Of a DNA stretch of 64,000 nt, positions 52,329-59,689 are shown one piece after another. This stretch comes from DATARH01 sp963778385 (GTDB taxonomy: Bacteria; Pseudomonadota; Alphaproteobacteria; ATCC43930; CGMCC-115725), in assembly GCA_963778385.1 (NCBI GenBank), contig CAVZUA010000052.1, positions 17,244 through 81,243 of the forward strand, in the 5' to 3' direction. Position 1 is the first letter of the stretch, and each line of letters begins with the position of its first letter. The notes under the pieces are model-generated. The model was not told the DNA's origin. It saw nothing but the letters and a program-made list of their open reading frames with translations, and made no database searches. A program made the position numbers and the translations under genes.

Positions 52329-53030
52329 GTGGGACACTGGGGGAAAGGTTTTCGGCGGGCCGCGCTGCTCGCCACGGTGGGATTCGCGCTCGGCGGGTGC
52401 GGTGGGATTCCGTTTGTCGGCGGCGGCGGGCATCAGGCGCTGACGCCGCATCCGACCTACAAGGTCGGCGCGCCCTACACGGTGAAGGGCGTCACCTACC
52501 ACCCGCGCGTCGACTATGATTACGACGAGACCGGCATGGCCTCGTGGTACGGCCAGGCGTTCCAAGGCCAGTACACGGCGAACGGCGAAATCTTCGATCT
52601 CAACGAGTTGACCGCCGCGCATACCACACTGCCGCTGCCGACCATCGTCGAGGTCGTCAACCTGCAGAACAACCGCGCGCTGCGCATCCGCGTCAACGAC
52701 CGCGGCCCCTTCGTCAAGGGACGGATCATCGATCTGTCGCGCCGCGCCGCGCAGCTGCTGGGCGTTGAAGGCCCAGGCACGGCACCGGTGCGGGTGAGGG
52801 TGCTCAAGGACGAAAGCCTGCGCGCCGCCGCCATGGCCCAACGCGGCCGCATCAGCGAGGACGACAAGCCGCCGACCCAGATGGCGGCCGCGCCCGAGCC
52901 GCGGCTCCTTGTCGAATTGGCGCGTTATCATGTCGAAGTCGGGCCGGTCGCATCGGAGGAAGAGGCACGCCGGTTGTTGACGCAAATGATCGACAGCGGC
53001 TACCGCGACGCGCGGATCGTTTTCGATTAG
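52329..53030 (+). CDS. rlpA: Septal ring lytic transglycosylase RlpA family lipoprotein
   Basis: 233 residues from GTG 52329. A lipoprotein signal ends at the lipobox VGFALGGCGG. The double-psi beta barrel has the RlpA signature GMASWYGQAFQGQYTANGEI with the catalytic Asp in RALRIRVNDRGPFVKGRIID. A C-terminal SPOR-like segment YHVEVGPVASEEEARRLLTQ binds denuded septal glycan. It cleaves naked glycan strands at division sites in the outer membrane/periplasm. Confidence 0.92.
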   Translation: MGHWGKGFRRAALLATVGFALGGCGGIPFVGGGGHQALTPHPTYKVGAPYTVKGVTYHPRVDYDYDETGMASWYGQAFQGQYTANGEIFDLNELTAAHTTLPLPTIVEVVNLQNNRALRIRVNDRGPFVKGRIIDLSRRAAQLLGVEGPGTAPVRVRVLKDESLRAAAMAQRGRISEDDKPPTQMAAAPEPRLLVELARYHVEVGPVASEEEARRLLTQMIDSGYRDARIVFD

Positions 53031-53097
53031 ATTGAGCCGATCCCGTCAATCGTCCGCGGTCGGCTCCCGGGCGGCGATCGGCGGGGCGGAGGCATCG

Positions 53098-54339
53098 ATG
53101 CAAGCTCATTGGCGGCATAGGATCGCGGCTGTTGTCGCGGCGGCGCTGCTCCTGTCCAGCTCGGCCGTCGCGGTCGATGTCGCCGCGCAGACCAGGCCGG
53201 CCACCGCGCCGAAATCCGTCCCGCCAGGTAAGAAGGGGCCGGCGCCGACGACCCCGCCGCCGCCCAGTGCCGGCATCGACACGCTGGCGCGTCACGCGAT
53301 GATTTACGAGGTCGATACCAACACGGTTCTGTTCGACAAGCGCGCCGAAGAGCGCATGCCGCCGGCGTCGATGAGCAAGATCATGACCGCCTATATCGTC
53401 TTCGGGATGCTCAAGGAGGGCCGGGCGAGCCTCGGCGACGAATTGCCGGTGACCGAGCACGCCTGGCGGCTCGGCGGCTCCAAGATGTTTGTCGGCATCG
53501 GCGCCCGCATCAAGATCGAGGATCTCGTCAAGGGAATGCTGATCCAGTCGGGCAACGATGCTTGCGTCGTGCTCGCCGAAGGCCTGGCGGGCAGCGAGGA
53601 CGCCTTTGTCGACAAGATGAACCAGAAGGCCAAGGAACTGGGCCTCAAGGACAGCCACTTCGCCAACACCACGGGGCTGCCCGACCCGAACGAATGGATG
53701 ACAGCCCGCGACCTCGTGAGCCTGTCGCGGCACATCATCAAGGACTTCCCGGAGTACTATCACTACTTCTCGGAGAAGGACTTCAATTTCAACAATATAG
53801 ACCAGGGAAATCGCAACCCGCTGCTGTATAAGAACATCGGCGCGGACGGCCTGAAGACCGGCCATACCGACGAAGCGGGCTACAGCCTGACGGCCTCGGT
53901 CGTTCGCGGCGACCGGCGGATCATTGTTGTCGTGTCAGGGCTGTCGACGATGAAGGATCGCGCCGCCGAGAGCGAGCGGCTCATCGAATGGGCGTTCCGG
54001 GAGTACAGCAACTACAAGCTGTTCACCGCCGGCGACAAGGTCGACGATGCCGAAATCTGGCTGGGCGCGGAACCCAAGGTCGGGATGACCGTCGCCGACG
54101 ATCTCACCGTCACGCTGCCGCGCCGCTCGCGCCGCGACATGAAGGTGTCGATCAGCTATGACAAGCCGGTGCCGGCGCCGATCAACAAGGGCGATCAGAT
54201 CGGCAAGATCGTCGTCATCGCACCCGATGCCGAGCGCGTCGAACGGCCGCTCTTTGCCGCTGCAAGCGTCAAGCAGATCGGCATGATCGGCCGCATGGCG
54301 ACGCTCGCGGGCTATCTGATCTGGGGCTCGCGGCACTGA
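53098..54339 (+). CDS. dacC: D-alanyl-D-alanine carboxypeptidase (PBP5/6 type)
   Basis: 413 residues. The signal peptide HRIAAVVAAALLLSSSAVAV ends near AAQ. The penicillin-binding site is complete: SMSKIMTAYIVF (nucleophile Ser, Lys), SGNDACVVLAEG (SxN) and GLKTGHTDEAGYS (KTG). The C-terminal beta domain PBP5_C follows, and the tail ATLAGYLIWGSRH is the amphipathic anchor region. It removes the terminal D-Ala of stem peptides. ATG 53098 is taken; the upstream frame is GC-rich filler. Confidence 0.93.
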   Translation: MQAHWRHRIAAVVAAALLLSSSAVAVDVAAQTRPATAPKSVPPGKKGPAPTTPPPPSAGIDTLARHAMIYEVDTNTVLFDKRAEERMPPASMSKIMTAYIVFGMLKEGRASLGDELPVTEHAWRLGGSKMFVGIGARIKIEDLVKGMLIQSGNDACVVLAEGLAGSEDAFVDKMNQKAKELGLKDSHFANTTGLPDPNEWMTARDLVSLSRHIIKDFPEYYHYFSEKDFNFNNIDQGNRNPLLYKNIGADGLKTGHTDEAGYSLTASVVRGDRRIIVVVSGLSTMKDRAAESERLIEWAFREYSNYKLFTAGDKVDDAEIWLGAEPKVGMTVADDLTVTLPRRSRRDMKVSISYDKPVPAPINKGDQIGKIVVIAPDAERVERPLFAAASVKQIGMIGRMATLAGYLIWGSRH

Positions 54340-54974
54340 CGGCCGGCCGATTCATCACCGTCGAAGGCGGGGAGGGGGCCGGCAAATCGACCCAGGCCGC
54401 CCGCCTCGTCGCGGCGCTCGTCCGCGCCGGGATCGCGGCCGATGCGACGCGCGAACCCGGCGGCTCGCCCGGCGCCGAGGCGATCCGTGACCTTCTGCTG
54501 CGCGGCGACAATGAACGCTGGGACGCGGTGAGCGAGACCTTGCTGTTCTTTGCCGCGCGCCGCGATCATGTCGCCCGGACGATCCGCCCGGCGCTGGCGG
54601 AGGGCAGGTGGGTGGTCTGCGACCGCTTCACCGATTCGACACTGGCCTATCAAGGCTATGGCCGCGGCCTGCCGCTCGACGAACTCGACGCGCTGCGCCG
54701 TTTCACGCTCGGTGATTTCGGGCCGGACCTGACGCTGATCCTCGACCTGTCGGTCGAAGAAGGTCTCGCGCGCGCCGCACGCCGGCCCGGCGCCGCGGAT
54801 CGGTTCGAACGGCTCGACCCGTCCTTCCATCAGCGGCTGCGCGACGGATTTCTCGCCATCGCCGCCGCCACGCCGAAGCGCTGCGCGGTCATCGATGCTT
54901 CAGGCGATGTCGACGCCGTGCACCACGCGATCGTCGCCACGGTCGCCGAAAGGCTCGATGTGGCAATCACATGA
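54336..54974 (+). CDS. tmk: Thymidylate kinase, apparent CTG start
   Basis: 212 residues if read from CTG 54336. The P-loop FITVEGGEGAGKSTQAARLV, the LID/DR motif VVCDRFTDSTLAYQGYGRGL and REPGGSPGAEAIRDLLL are all in frame. The only ATG/GTG/TTG start is GTG 54528, which would remove the P-loop and cannot give an active kinase. CTG 54336-54338 overlaps the dacC stop as CTGA, like an ATGA coupling, and gives the usual family length (205-215). It phosphorylates dTMP to dTDP. Next to holB, as in many bacteria. Confidence 0.9.
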   Translation: MTAGRFITVEGGEGAGKSTQAARLVAALVRAGIAADATREPGGSPGAEAIRDLLLRGDNERWDAVSETLLFFAARRDHVARTIRPALAEGRWVVCDRFTDSTLAYQGYGRGLPLDELDALRRFTLGDFGPDLTLILDLSVEEGLARAARRPGAADRFERLDPSFHQRLRDGFLAIAAATPKRCAVIDASGDVDAVHHAIVATVAERLDVAIT

Positions 54975-56023
54975 GCGCCGAACCGATCGCACCGCAGCCG
55001 CGCGCCAATCCCGAACTCGTCGGCCACGAAGCGGCCGAGGCCATGCTGCGGCAGCTCGTTGACGGCCGCCGCCTGCCGTACGCTTTGTTGCTCAGCGGCC
55101 CGCGCGGCATCGGCAAGGCGACGCTGGCGTTTCGCCTGGCGCGCTTCGTGCTGTCGGGTGCGGGTGAGGGGACCGGGCTCGATATCTTCGGCGCCCCTAT
55201 GGAGCCGGGCCTCGCCGTATCGCCGGAGAGCGGCACGTTCCGCCGCGTCGCCGCTGGCGGTCACGCCGACCTGCTGACCGTGGAGCGCGCCTTCGACCCG
55301 CGCCGCAAGCGTCTGCGCAGCGAAATCGTCGTCGACGATATCCGCGAAATCAGCGCCTTCCTCCATCTGACCGCAGCCGAGGGCGGTTGGCGCGTCGTCG
55401 TGGTCGACGGCGCCGATGTGATGAATCGCAACGCGGCGAACGCGCTGCTCAAAATCCTCGAAGAACCGCCACGCCACGCGCTGCTGCTCCTCGTCGCGCA
55501 CAGCGCGGGAAAACTGCTGCCGACGATCCGTTCGCGCTGCCGGCAGCTCAAGCTGTCACCCGTGCCGCCGGTCGAAGTCCGGGCGCTGCTCGACCGGTAT
55601 TGCCCCGGCCTCGACGATGCCGAGGCGGCGACGATCGCCGATCTCGCCGAAGGCAGCATCGGCCGCGCGCTCGAACTCGCCGGTTCGGGCGGCGTCGAGC
55701 TTTATCGCGCGATCATGGCGATGCTGGCGGCGCACCCGGCGCTCGAGCTGTCGGCATTGCACGGCTTTGCCGATCGGCTGGCGCGGCCGGATGCCGAGGA
55801 CTCCTACCGCGCGGTCGAGGAATTGCTGCGCCAGCATCTGGCGCGGCAGGCCGTGACCGCCGCACGCGCCGGGCGTACCGGTGAGGCGGCGCGGTGGGCG
55901 AGGGCGCGCGACGCGATCGGGGAGGACTTCGCCCGCGCCGACGGCCTCAACCTCGACCGCAAACAGACCATAATGGGCGCGTTCTTCGCGATCGAACGCG
56001 CCGCGTCGGCGCTCGACCTCTGA
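54971..56023 (+). CDS. holB: DNA polymerase III delta-prime subunit
   Basis: 350 residues, clamp-loader AAA+ protein. The P-loop-like SGPRGIGKATLAFRLA, the FxHL region in DIREISAFLHLTAAEGGWRV, VDGADVMNRNAANALLKILE (Walker B-like) and the SRC sensor in TIRSRCRQLKLSP are visible. The zinc-binding cysteines of E. coli delta-prime are not obvious. The ATGA overlap with tmk couples the two. It loads the sliding clamp with tau and delta. Confidence 0.94.
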   Translation: MSAEPIAPQPRANPELVGHEAAEAMLRQLVDGRRLPYALLLSGPRGIGKATLAFRLARFVLSGAGEGTGLDIFGAPMEPGLAVSPESGTFRRVAAGGHADLLTVERAFDPRRKRLRSEIVVDDIREISAFLHLTAAEGGWRVVVVDGADVMNRNAANALLKILEEPPRHALLLLVAHSAGKLLPTIRSRCRQLKLSPVPPVEVRALLDRYCPGLDDAEAATIADLAEGSIGRALELAGSGGVELYRAIMAMLAAHPALELSALHGFADRLARPDAEDSYRAVEELLRQHLARQAVTAARAGRTGEAARWARARDAIGEDFARADGLNLDRKQTIMGAFFAIERAASALDL

Positions 56024-56028
56024 TGATC

Positions 56029-56107
56029 GTCATTCCCGCGAAGGCGGGAATCCAGGGACAGTCGTCGGATCGCTTGCCCTAGACCCCCGCCTACGCGGGG
56101 GTGACGA
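56029..56107. repeat. Palindromic intergenic repeat, family E
   Basis: GTCATTCCCGCGAAGGCGGG ... CCCCCGCCTACGCGGGGGTGAC. Commonly seen type in proteobacterial genomes; a half-copy (GCTTTCGCGGGAGTGACGA) occurs at about 8346-8364. It lies in the gap between holB and tatD, which also holds the 20-mer GGCTGTAAATCTCCTGCAGA at 56198. Confidence 0.75.
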
Positions 56108-56264
56108 GGCAGTTTTCATTCTCAGCGCTCCGACGCTAATTTCGCCGCACTCGTGTTCTACAAATCGAGGAGCATGCGAACGGCGGTTCTGGGCCTGGCT
56201 GTAAATCTCCTGCAGAAAACAGCCAAAACAGCCAACAGCATCATAATTGCAAGCGACAAGGACC

Positions 56265-57038
56265 ATGCTGGTCGACAGCCACTGCCATCTCGATTTTCCC
56301 GATTTCACGCTGGAGCGCGACGCGGTGATCGCGCGCGCCTTCGCCGCGGGGATCGGCACGATCCTGACGATCTGTACGCGGCTCGACCAGTTCGACGGCG
56401 TGCGTGCGATCGCCGAGGCCCACCCGCGCATCTGGTGCTCGGTCGGTGTCCACCCGCACGAAGCCGAGCAATACGCCGACGTGATTGCCGATCGCTTGGT
56501 CACGCTCGCGGCGCAGCCGCGCGTCGTCGGTATCGGCGAAACCGGCCTCGATTTTCACTACGATTTGAGCGCGCGCGATGTGCAGGAGCGGGTTTTCCGT
56601 GCCCATATCGCGGCTTCGAAGAAGACCGGTCTGCCGCTCATCATCCATGCCCGCGAGGCGGATGACGCGATGGCGGCGATTCTCCGCGGCGAAAATCCGC
56701 CGCCCGGCGTGCTGCATTGCTTTACCGCCGGCCGTGCGCTTGCGGAGGCGGCGCTCGATCTCGGCTTCTACATTTCGATATCGGGCATCGTGACGTTTCG
56801 CAATGCCGAGGATCTGCGCGCCATCGTTCGCGATCTGCCGCTCGATCGACTGCTCGTCGAGACCGACGCGCCGTATCTCGCGCCGATCCCATACCGCGGC
56901 AAGCGCAACGAGCCCGCCTTTGTCGCCGCAACCGCGGCGTTTGTCGCCAATCTCAAGGGCATTGACGAAGCCGAACTTGCCGCCGCGACGACGGCGAATT
57001 TCTTCCGCCTGTTCGGCAAAGCGCAGCCGCCGCGATGA
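56265..57038 (+). CDS. tatD: TatD-family metal-dependent DNase
   Basis: 257 residues, amidohydrolase barrel. LVDSHCHLDFPDF (HxH), CSVGVHPHEAE, GIGETGLDFHYD (catalytic Glu), LPLIIHAREADDA, GVLHCFTAG and LVETDAPYLAP (Asp) form the two-metal site. It acts as a 3'-5' exonuclease on damaged DNA or in quality control. ATG 56265 begins MLVDSHCH; GACAAGGA lies just before. The MBL gene overlaps its stop. Confidence 0.94.
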   Translation: MLVDSHCHLDFPDFTLERDAVIARAFAAGIGTILTICTRLDQFDGVRAIAEAHPRIWCSVGVHPHEAEQYADVIADRLVTLAAQPRVVGIGETGLDFHYDLSARDVQERVFRAHIAASKKTGLPLIIHAREADDAMAAILRGENPPPGVLHCFTAGRALAEAALDLGFYISISGIVTFRNAEDLRAIVRDLPLDRLLVETDAPYLAPIPYRGKRNEPAFVAATAAFVANLKGIDEAELAAATTANFFRLFGKAQPPR

Positions 57039-57808
57039 AGGTCACGATGCTCGGCTGCGGGCCGTCAACCGGGGTGCCGGCAATCGGTCCGGATTGGGGC
57101 GACTGCGACCCGGCCGATCCGCGCAACCGCCGGCGGCGCGCATCGCTGCTGGTGCAAAGCCGCGGCAAGACGGTGCTCATCGACACGTCGCCCGACATGC
57201 GCGAGCAATTGCTCGATGCCAATGTCGGTTGGCTCGATGCCGCCATCATGACCCACGCGCACGCCGACCATCTGCATGGGCTGGACGATCTGCGCTCGGT
57301 GAACCGGCTGATGCAGCAGGTGATCCCGCTTTACGCCGACCGCACGACGTTGGGCCAGATCGAGCAGCGTTTCGGCTATGCTTTCGAGCCGGTCGGGCCG
57401 GGCGGCTTCTACTTCAAGCCGACCGTAGCGCCGCACGAGATCGACGGCCCGTTTGAAGCCGCGGGGCTGCCGATTATCCCGTTCACCCAGGACCACGGCT
57501 ATAGCCGAACACTCGGCTTTCGCATCGGCGCCCTCGGCTATTCCACCGACGTCACCGAGCTCGACGACACCGCCTTTACGGCACTCGCCGGCATCGAGCT
57601 GTGGATTGTCGATTGCCTCAAATACGAGCCGCACCCGACGCACAGCCATCTGGCAAAGACGCTGTCGTGGATCGCGCGCATCAAGCCAAAGCGGGCTGTG
57701 CTGACCCATATGGACCGCCAGCTCGATTATCGCGAACTCGCCGCCAAGCTGCCCCCGGGCGTCGAGCCGGGCCAGGACGGGCTCGTCTTCGAGTTGCCCG
57801 ATCCATGA
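57035..57808 (+). CDS. MBL-fold metallo-hydrolase (PhnP-like)
   Basis: 257 residues. The metallo-beta-lactamase motif THAHADHLHGLDDLRSVN and a distal ILPF-type FTQDHGYSRTLGFRIGALGY segment are clear, with CLKYEPHPTHSHLAKTLSWI and VLTHMDRQLDY. The N terminus MLGCGPSTGVPAIGPDWGDC is typical of the MBL protein that follows tatD in many alphaproteobacteria. It is related to PhnP cyclic phosphodiesterase; the substrate here is unknown. ATGA overlaps with the genes on both sides. Confidence 0.9.
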   Translation: MKVTMLGCGPSTGVPAIGPDWGDCDPADPRNRRRRASLLVQSRGKTVLIDTSPDMREQLLDANVGWLDAAIMTHAHADHLHGLDDLRSVNRLMQQVIPLYADRTTLGQIEQRFGYAFEPVGPGGFYFKPTVAPHEIDGPFEAAGLPIIPFTQDHGYSRTLGFRIGALGYSTDVTELDDTAFTALAGIELWIVDCLKYEPHPTHSHLAKTLSWIARIKPKRAVLTHMDRQLDYRELAAKLPPGVEPGQDGLVFELPDP

Positions 57809-58251
57809 TCCGCCGCGCCAGCCCAGCCGACCGCGGCGCCGTCGAAAGCATTGTTCACGAGGCGTACACGGTCTACATCGATCGCATCGGCAAGCCGCCG
57901 GGACCGATGCTCGACGATTACGGCGCTCTGATCGCCGCTGGCGCTGTGTACGTGTTGGAGCCGGACGACGGGCCCATCGCGGCGATCATCGTGCTGCTGA
58001 AAAAAGCCGATCATCTATTGCTCGACAATATCGCGGTGCGCCGCGACTGTCAGGGCCAAGGGCTCGGAAGGCAACTGATCGCCTTCGCCGAGGACGAGGC
58101 CCGCCGGCTGGGCTTCGGGGAAATCCGCCTCTACACGCATGTCACGATGGTCGAGAATATCGCGCTCTATACGCGGCTCGGCTTTGCCGAGACTGGCCGC
58201 GGTCGCGACGGCGGCTACGACCGCGTCTTCATGGCCAAGCGCCTCGCGTGA
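57805..58251 (+). CDS. GNAT-family N-acetyltransferase
   Basis: 148 residues from ATG 57805 inside the MBL stop (ATGA). The acetyl-CoA loop is in RRDCQGQGLGRQLIAFAEDE, preceded by LLLDNIAVRRD, and a C-terminal IRLYTHVTMVENIALYTRLG and FAETGR segment matches motif B of many GNATs. The acceptor is unknown. It is the last gene that clearly belongs to the alphaproteobacterial part of the window. Confidence 0.9.
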   Translation: MIRRASPADRGAVESIVHEAYTVYIDRIGKPPGPMLDDYGALIAAGAVYVLEPDDGPIAAIIVLLKKADHLLLDNIAVRRDCQGQGLGRQLIAFAEDEARRLGFGEIRLYTHVTMVENIALYTRLGFAETGRGRDGGYDRVFMAKRLA

Positions 58252-58267
58252 TTGGCTCAATATTTTC

Positions 58268-58283
58268 CATAATATATATTATG
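58268..58283. promoter_or_regulatory. Perfect 16-bp palindrome CATAATATATATTATG
   Basis: CATAATATATATTATG is its own reverse complement and stands out as pure A/T core in GC-rich DNA. It lies 17 nt after the GNAT stop and immediately before the point where coding of a different character begins. It looks like an operator of a missing downstream gene. Confidence 0.5.
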
Positions 58284-58284
58284 C

Positions 58285-58805
58285 GACACAGCACACGCCG
58301 CTCACGTTCGGCGAGGCGAACATCGCCGTCGGCCTCCTCGTGCTGCTCGTCGCTTGGGCGCTCGGCGGGCGGCCCGGGATCGGCACCGTCGCCAACGCGA
58401 CGCTGATCGGGCTCTTCATCCAGGGCCTCACCTCGATCGGCTGGATCGCAGTCGCTGGCCGACCAGGGGCTCGGCGTCCGCATCGTGCTCCTCGCCGTCG
58501 GCATCGCGCTCGCCGGGCCGGGGTCGGCGCTCTACATCGGCGCGAACCTCGGCGCCGGGCCGCGCGACACGCTGATGCTCGTCGGGCTCGGCGCAGCGGC
58601 GTCCGGGTGGGGATCGTGCGGGCGGCGATCGAGGTCTGCGCGCTCGCCGTGGGGATCGGCCTCGGCGGCGACTTCGGCGTCGGCACGATCGCATTCGCCG
58701 TGGCGGTCGGCCCGGTCGTCGAGGCGGGCTTCTGGGCGCTCCAGCACTCGCCGCTCGCGGTCCGTGAGACGATCGCCGGGCCCGGAGGTGATCGAGGGCT
58801 ACTAG
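58285..58805 (+). pseudogene. YczE/YitT-like membrane protein fragment, N terminus missing, frameshifted
   Basis: Begins abruptly with HTPLTFGEANIAVGLLVLLV and WALGGRPGIGTVANATLIGL, then after a slip GVRIVLLAVGIALAGPGSAL and GANLGAGPRDTLMLVGLG, then after another slip GIVRAAIEVCALAVGIGLGG and GVGTIAFAVAVGPVVEAGFW. This is the core of the YczE/YitT membrane family. The expected first 50 or so residues with the start codon are absent at the join, and at least two frameshifts are needed. Confidence 0.65.
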
Positions 58806-58806
58806 A

Positions 58807-59247
58807 TCAAGCGCCGCAGGAGAGCGCCGCGCCCGCCCCGAGCAGCGCGATCCCGAGCAGGCGCGGCCACCCGAGCGCGATGTGCTCGACGCCGAACAGC
58901 CCGAAGCGGTCGATCACGGCGCCCATCGCGAGCTGTCCCGCGATGAGGAGGCCGATCGTCGCCGTCGTCCCGATCCGGCTGCCCGAGTAGGTGATCGTGA
59001 GCACGATGAGGAGGCCCATGAGCGCGCCGCTCCACAGCCACACCGGCTGCCGGGCCGCGGCCGCGTAGCCGGCGAAGCTCTGCCGCGTGGCGAGCAGCAG
59101 GACACCCGCGGCGAGCGCGGTCAGCGCCGTGGCGAACGCGAGCGCGCCGAACACGCCGACCCGGTCGCCGAGGCGCGCCATCACCGCCACCTGGACCGAC
59201 CCCGCGACGCCCGCCACGGCCGCGAGGGTCGCCGGGAACGAGTTCAC
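58807..59247 (-). CDS. DMT-superfamily transporter of the YdcZ family
   Basis: 146 residues, five hydrophobic segments, the usual length for YdcZ-type half transporters. ATLAAVAGVAGSVQVAVMAR near the N terminus, WLWSGALMGLLIVLTITYSG, IGTTATIGLLIAGQLAMGAV and a final GWPRLLGIALLGAGAALS helix are present. It is one of the few intact genes in the right-hand region. YdcZ proteins usually work as pairs; no partner is seen. Confidence 0.8.
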   Translation of the reverse strand: MNSFPATLAAVAGVAGSVQVAVMARLGDRVGVFGALAFATALTALAAGVLLLATRQSFAGYAAAARQPVWLWSGALMGLLIVLTITYSGSRIGTTATIGLLIAGQLAMGAVIDRFGLFGVEHIALGWPRLLGIALLGAGAALSCGA

Positions 59248-59280
59248 CGCCGGGCGTCGGCGCCGACTCGCGCCCTAGAA

Positions 59281-59598
59281 TAGGCGGAGGGCGTTGCCTC
59301 GGTGTCGCTGCAATGGGCGAACCAGCCCATTCCCGGGATCGGCTGCTTCTCGCCGGCGGTGCCGCCGAGCCCCTGGGTCTTCGCGATGTCGGCCTCGATG
59401 TCGTCGCTCCCGAAGTACACGAGCGGCCCCTTGCCCGCCTGCTCCTGGTTCTCGGAGAACCGGGCGCGCGGCTCGCGCTCGACATGTGGTGGTCGGAGTC
59501 GGAGAACTCCTGGATCAGCCCGTCGAGGAACGAGCAGAACGCTGGCCGCGCGCCCCGTCGGCGGTTGCCACCTCGATCCACACGATCTTCCGCGGCAT
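59281..59598 (-). pseudogene. VOC-family (glyoxalase fold) protein with several frameshifts
   Basis: Starts as MPRKIVWIEVATADGARGQR at ATG 59598. It continues in another frame with a FSDSDHHM piece, then ARFSENQEQAGKGPLVYFGS and DDIEADIAKTQGLGGTAGEK with PIPGMGWFAHCSDTEG in a third. These are typical of VOC proteins that end with a DTEGN segment. At least three slips within about 300 bp. Confidence 0.7.
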
Positions 59599-59642
59599 GT
59601 CCATCTCCTCTCGTCGGGTACGGGTCCGAGCAGAGCGGGCGT

Positions 59643-59667
59643 GGAGGGCCGGCTCGCCCGGCCCTCC
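59643..59667 (-). terminator. Candidate terminator hairpin downstream of the M36 protease
   Basis: GGAGGGCCGG ctcgc CCGGCCCTCC, a perfect 10-bp stem with a 5-nt loop, 22 nt after the protease stop. No T-run follows on either strand, as is common in GC-rich actinobacteria. Confidence 0.5.
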
Positions 59668-59689
59668 GCGTAGCGCTGGTGCAAGTGGA

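Noticed and set aside
4918..56107. CRISPR arrays
   Set aside because: The repeated sequences are dispersed palindromes in separate gaps; there is no regular repeat-spacer pattern and no cas gene.
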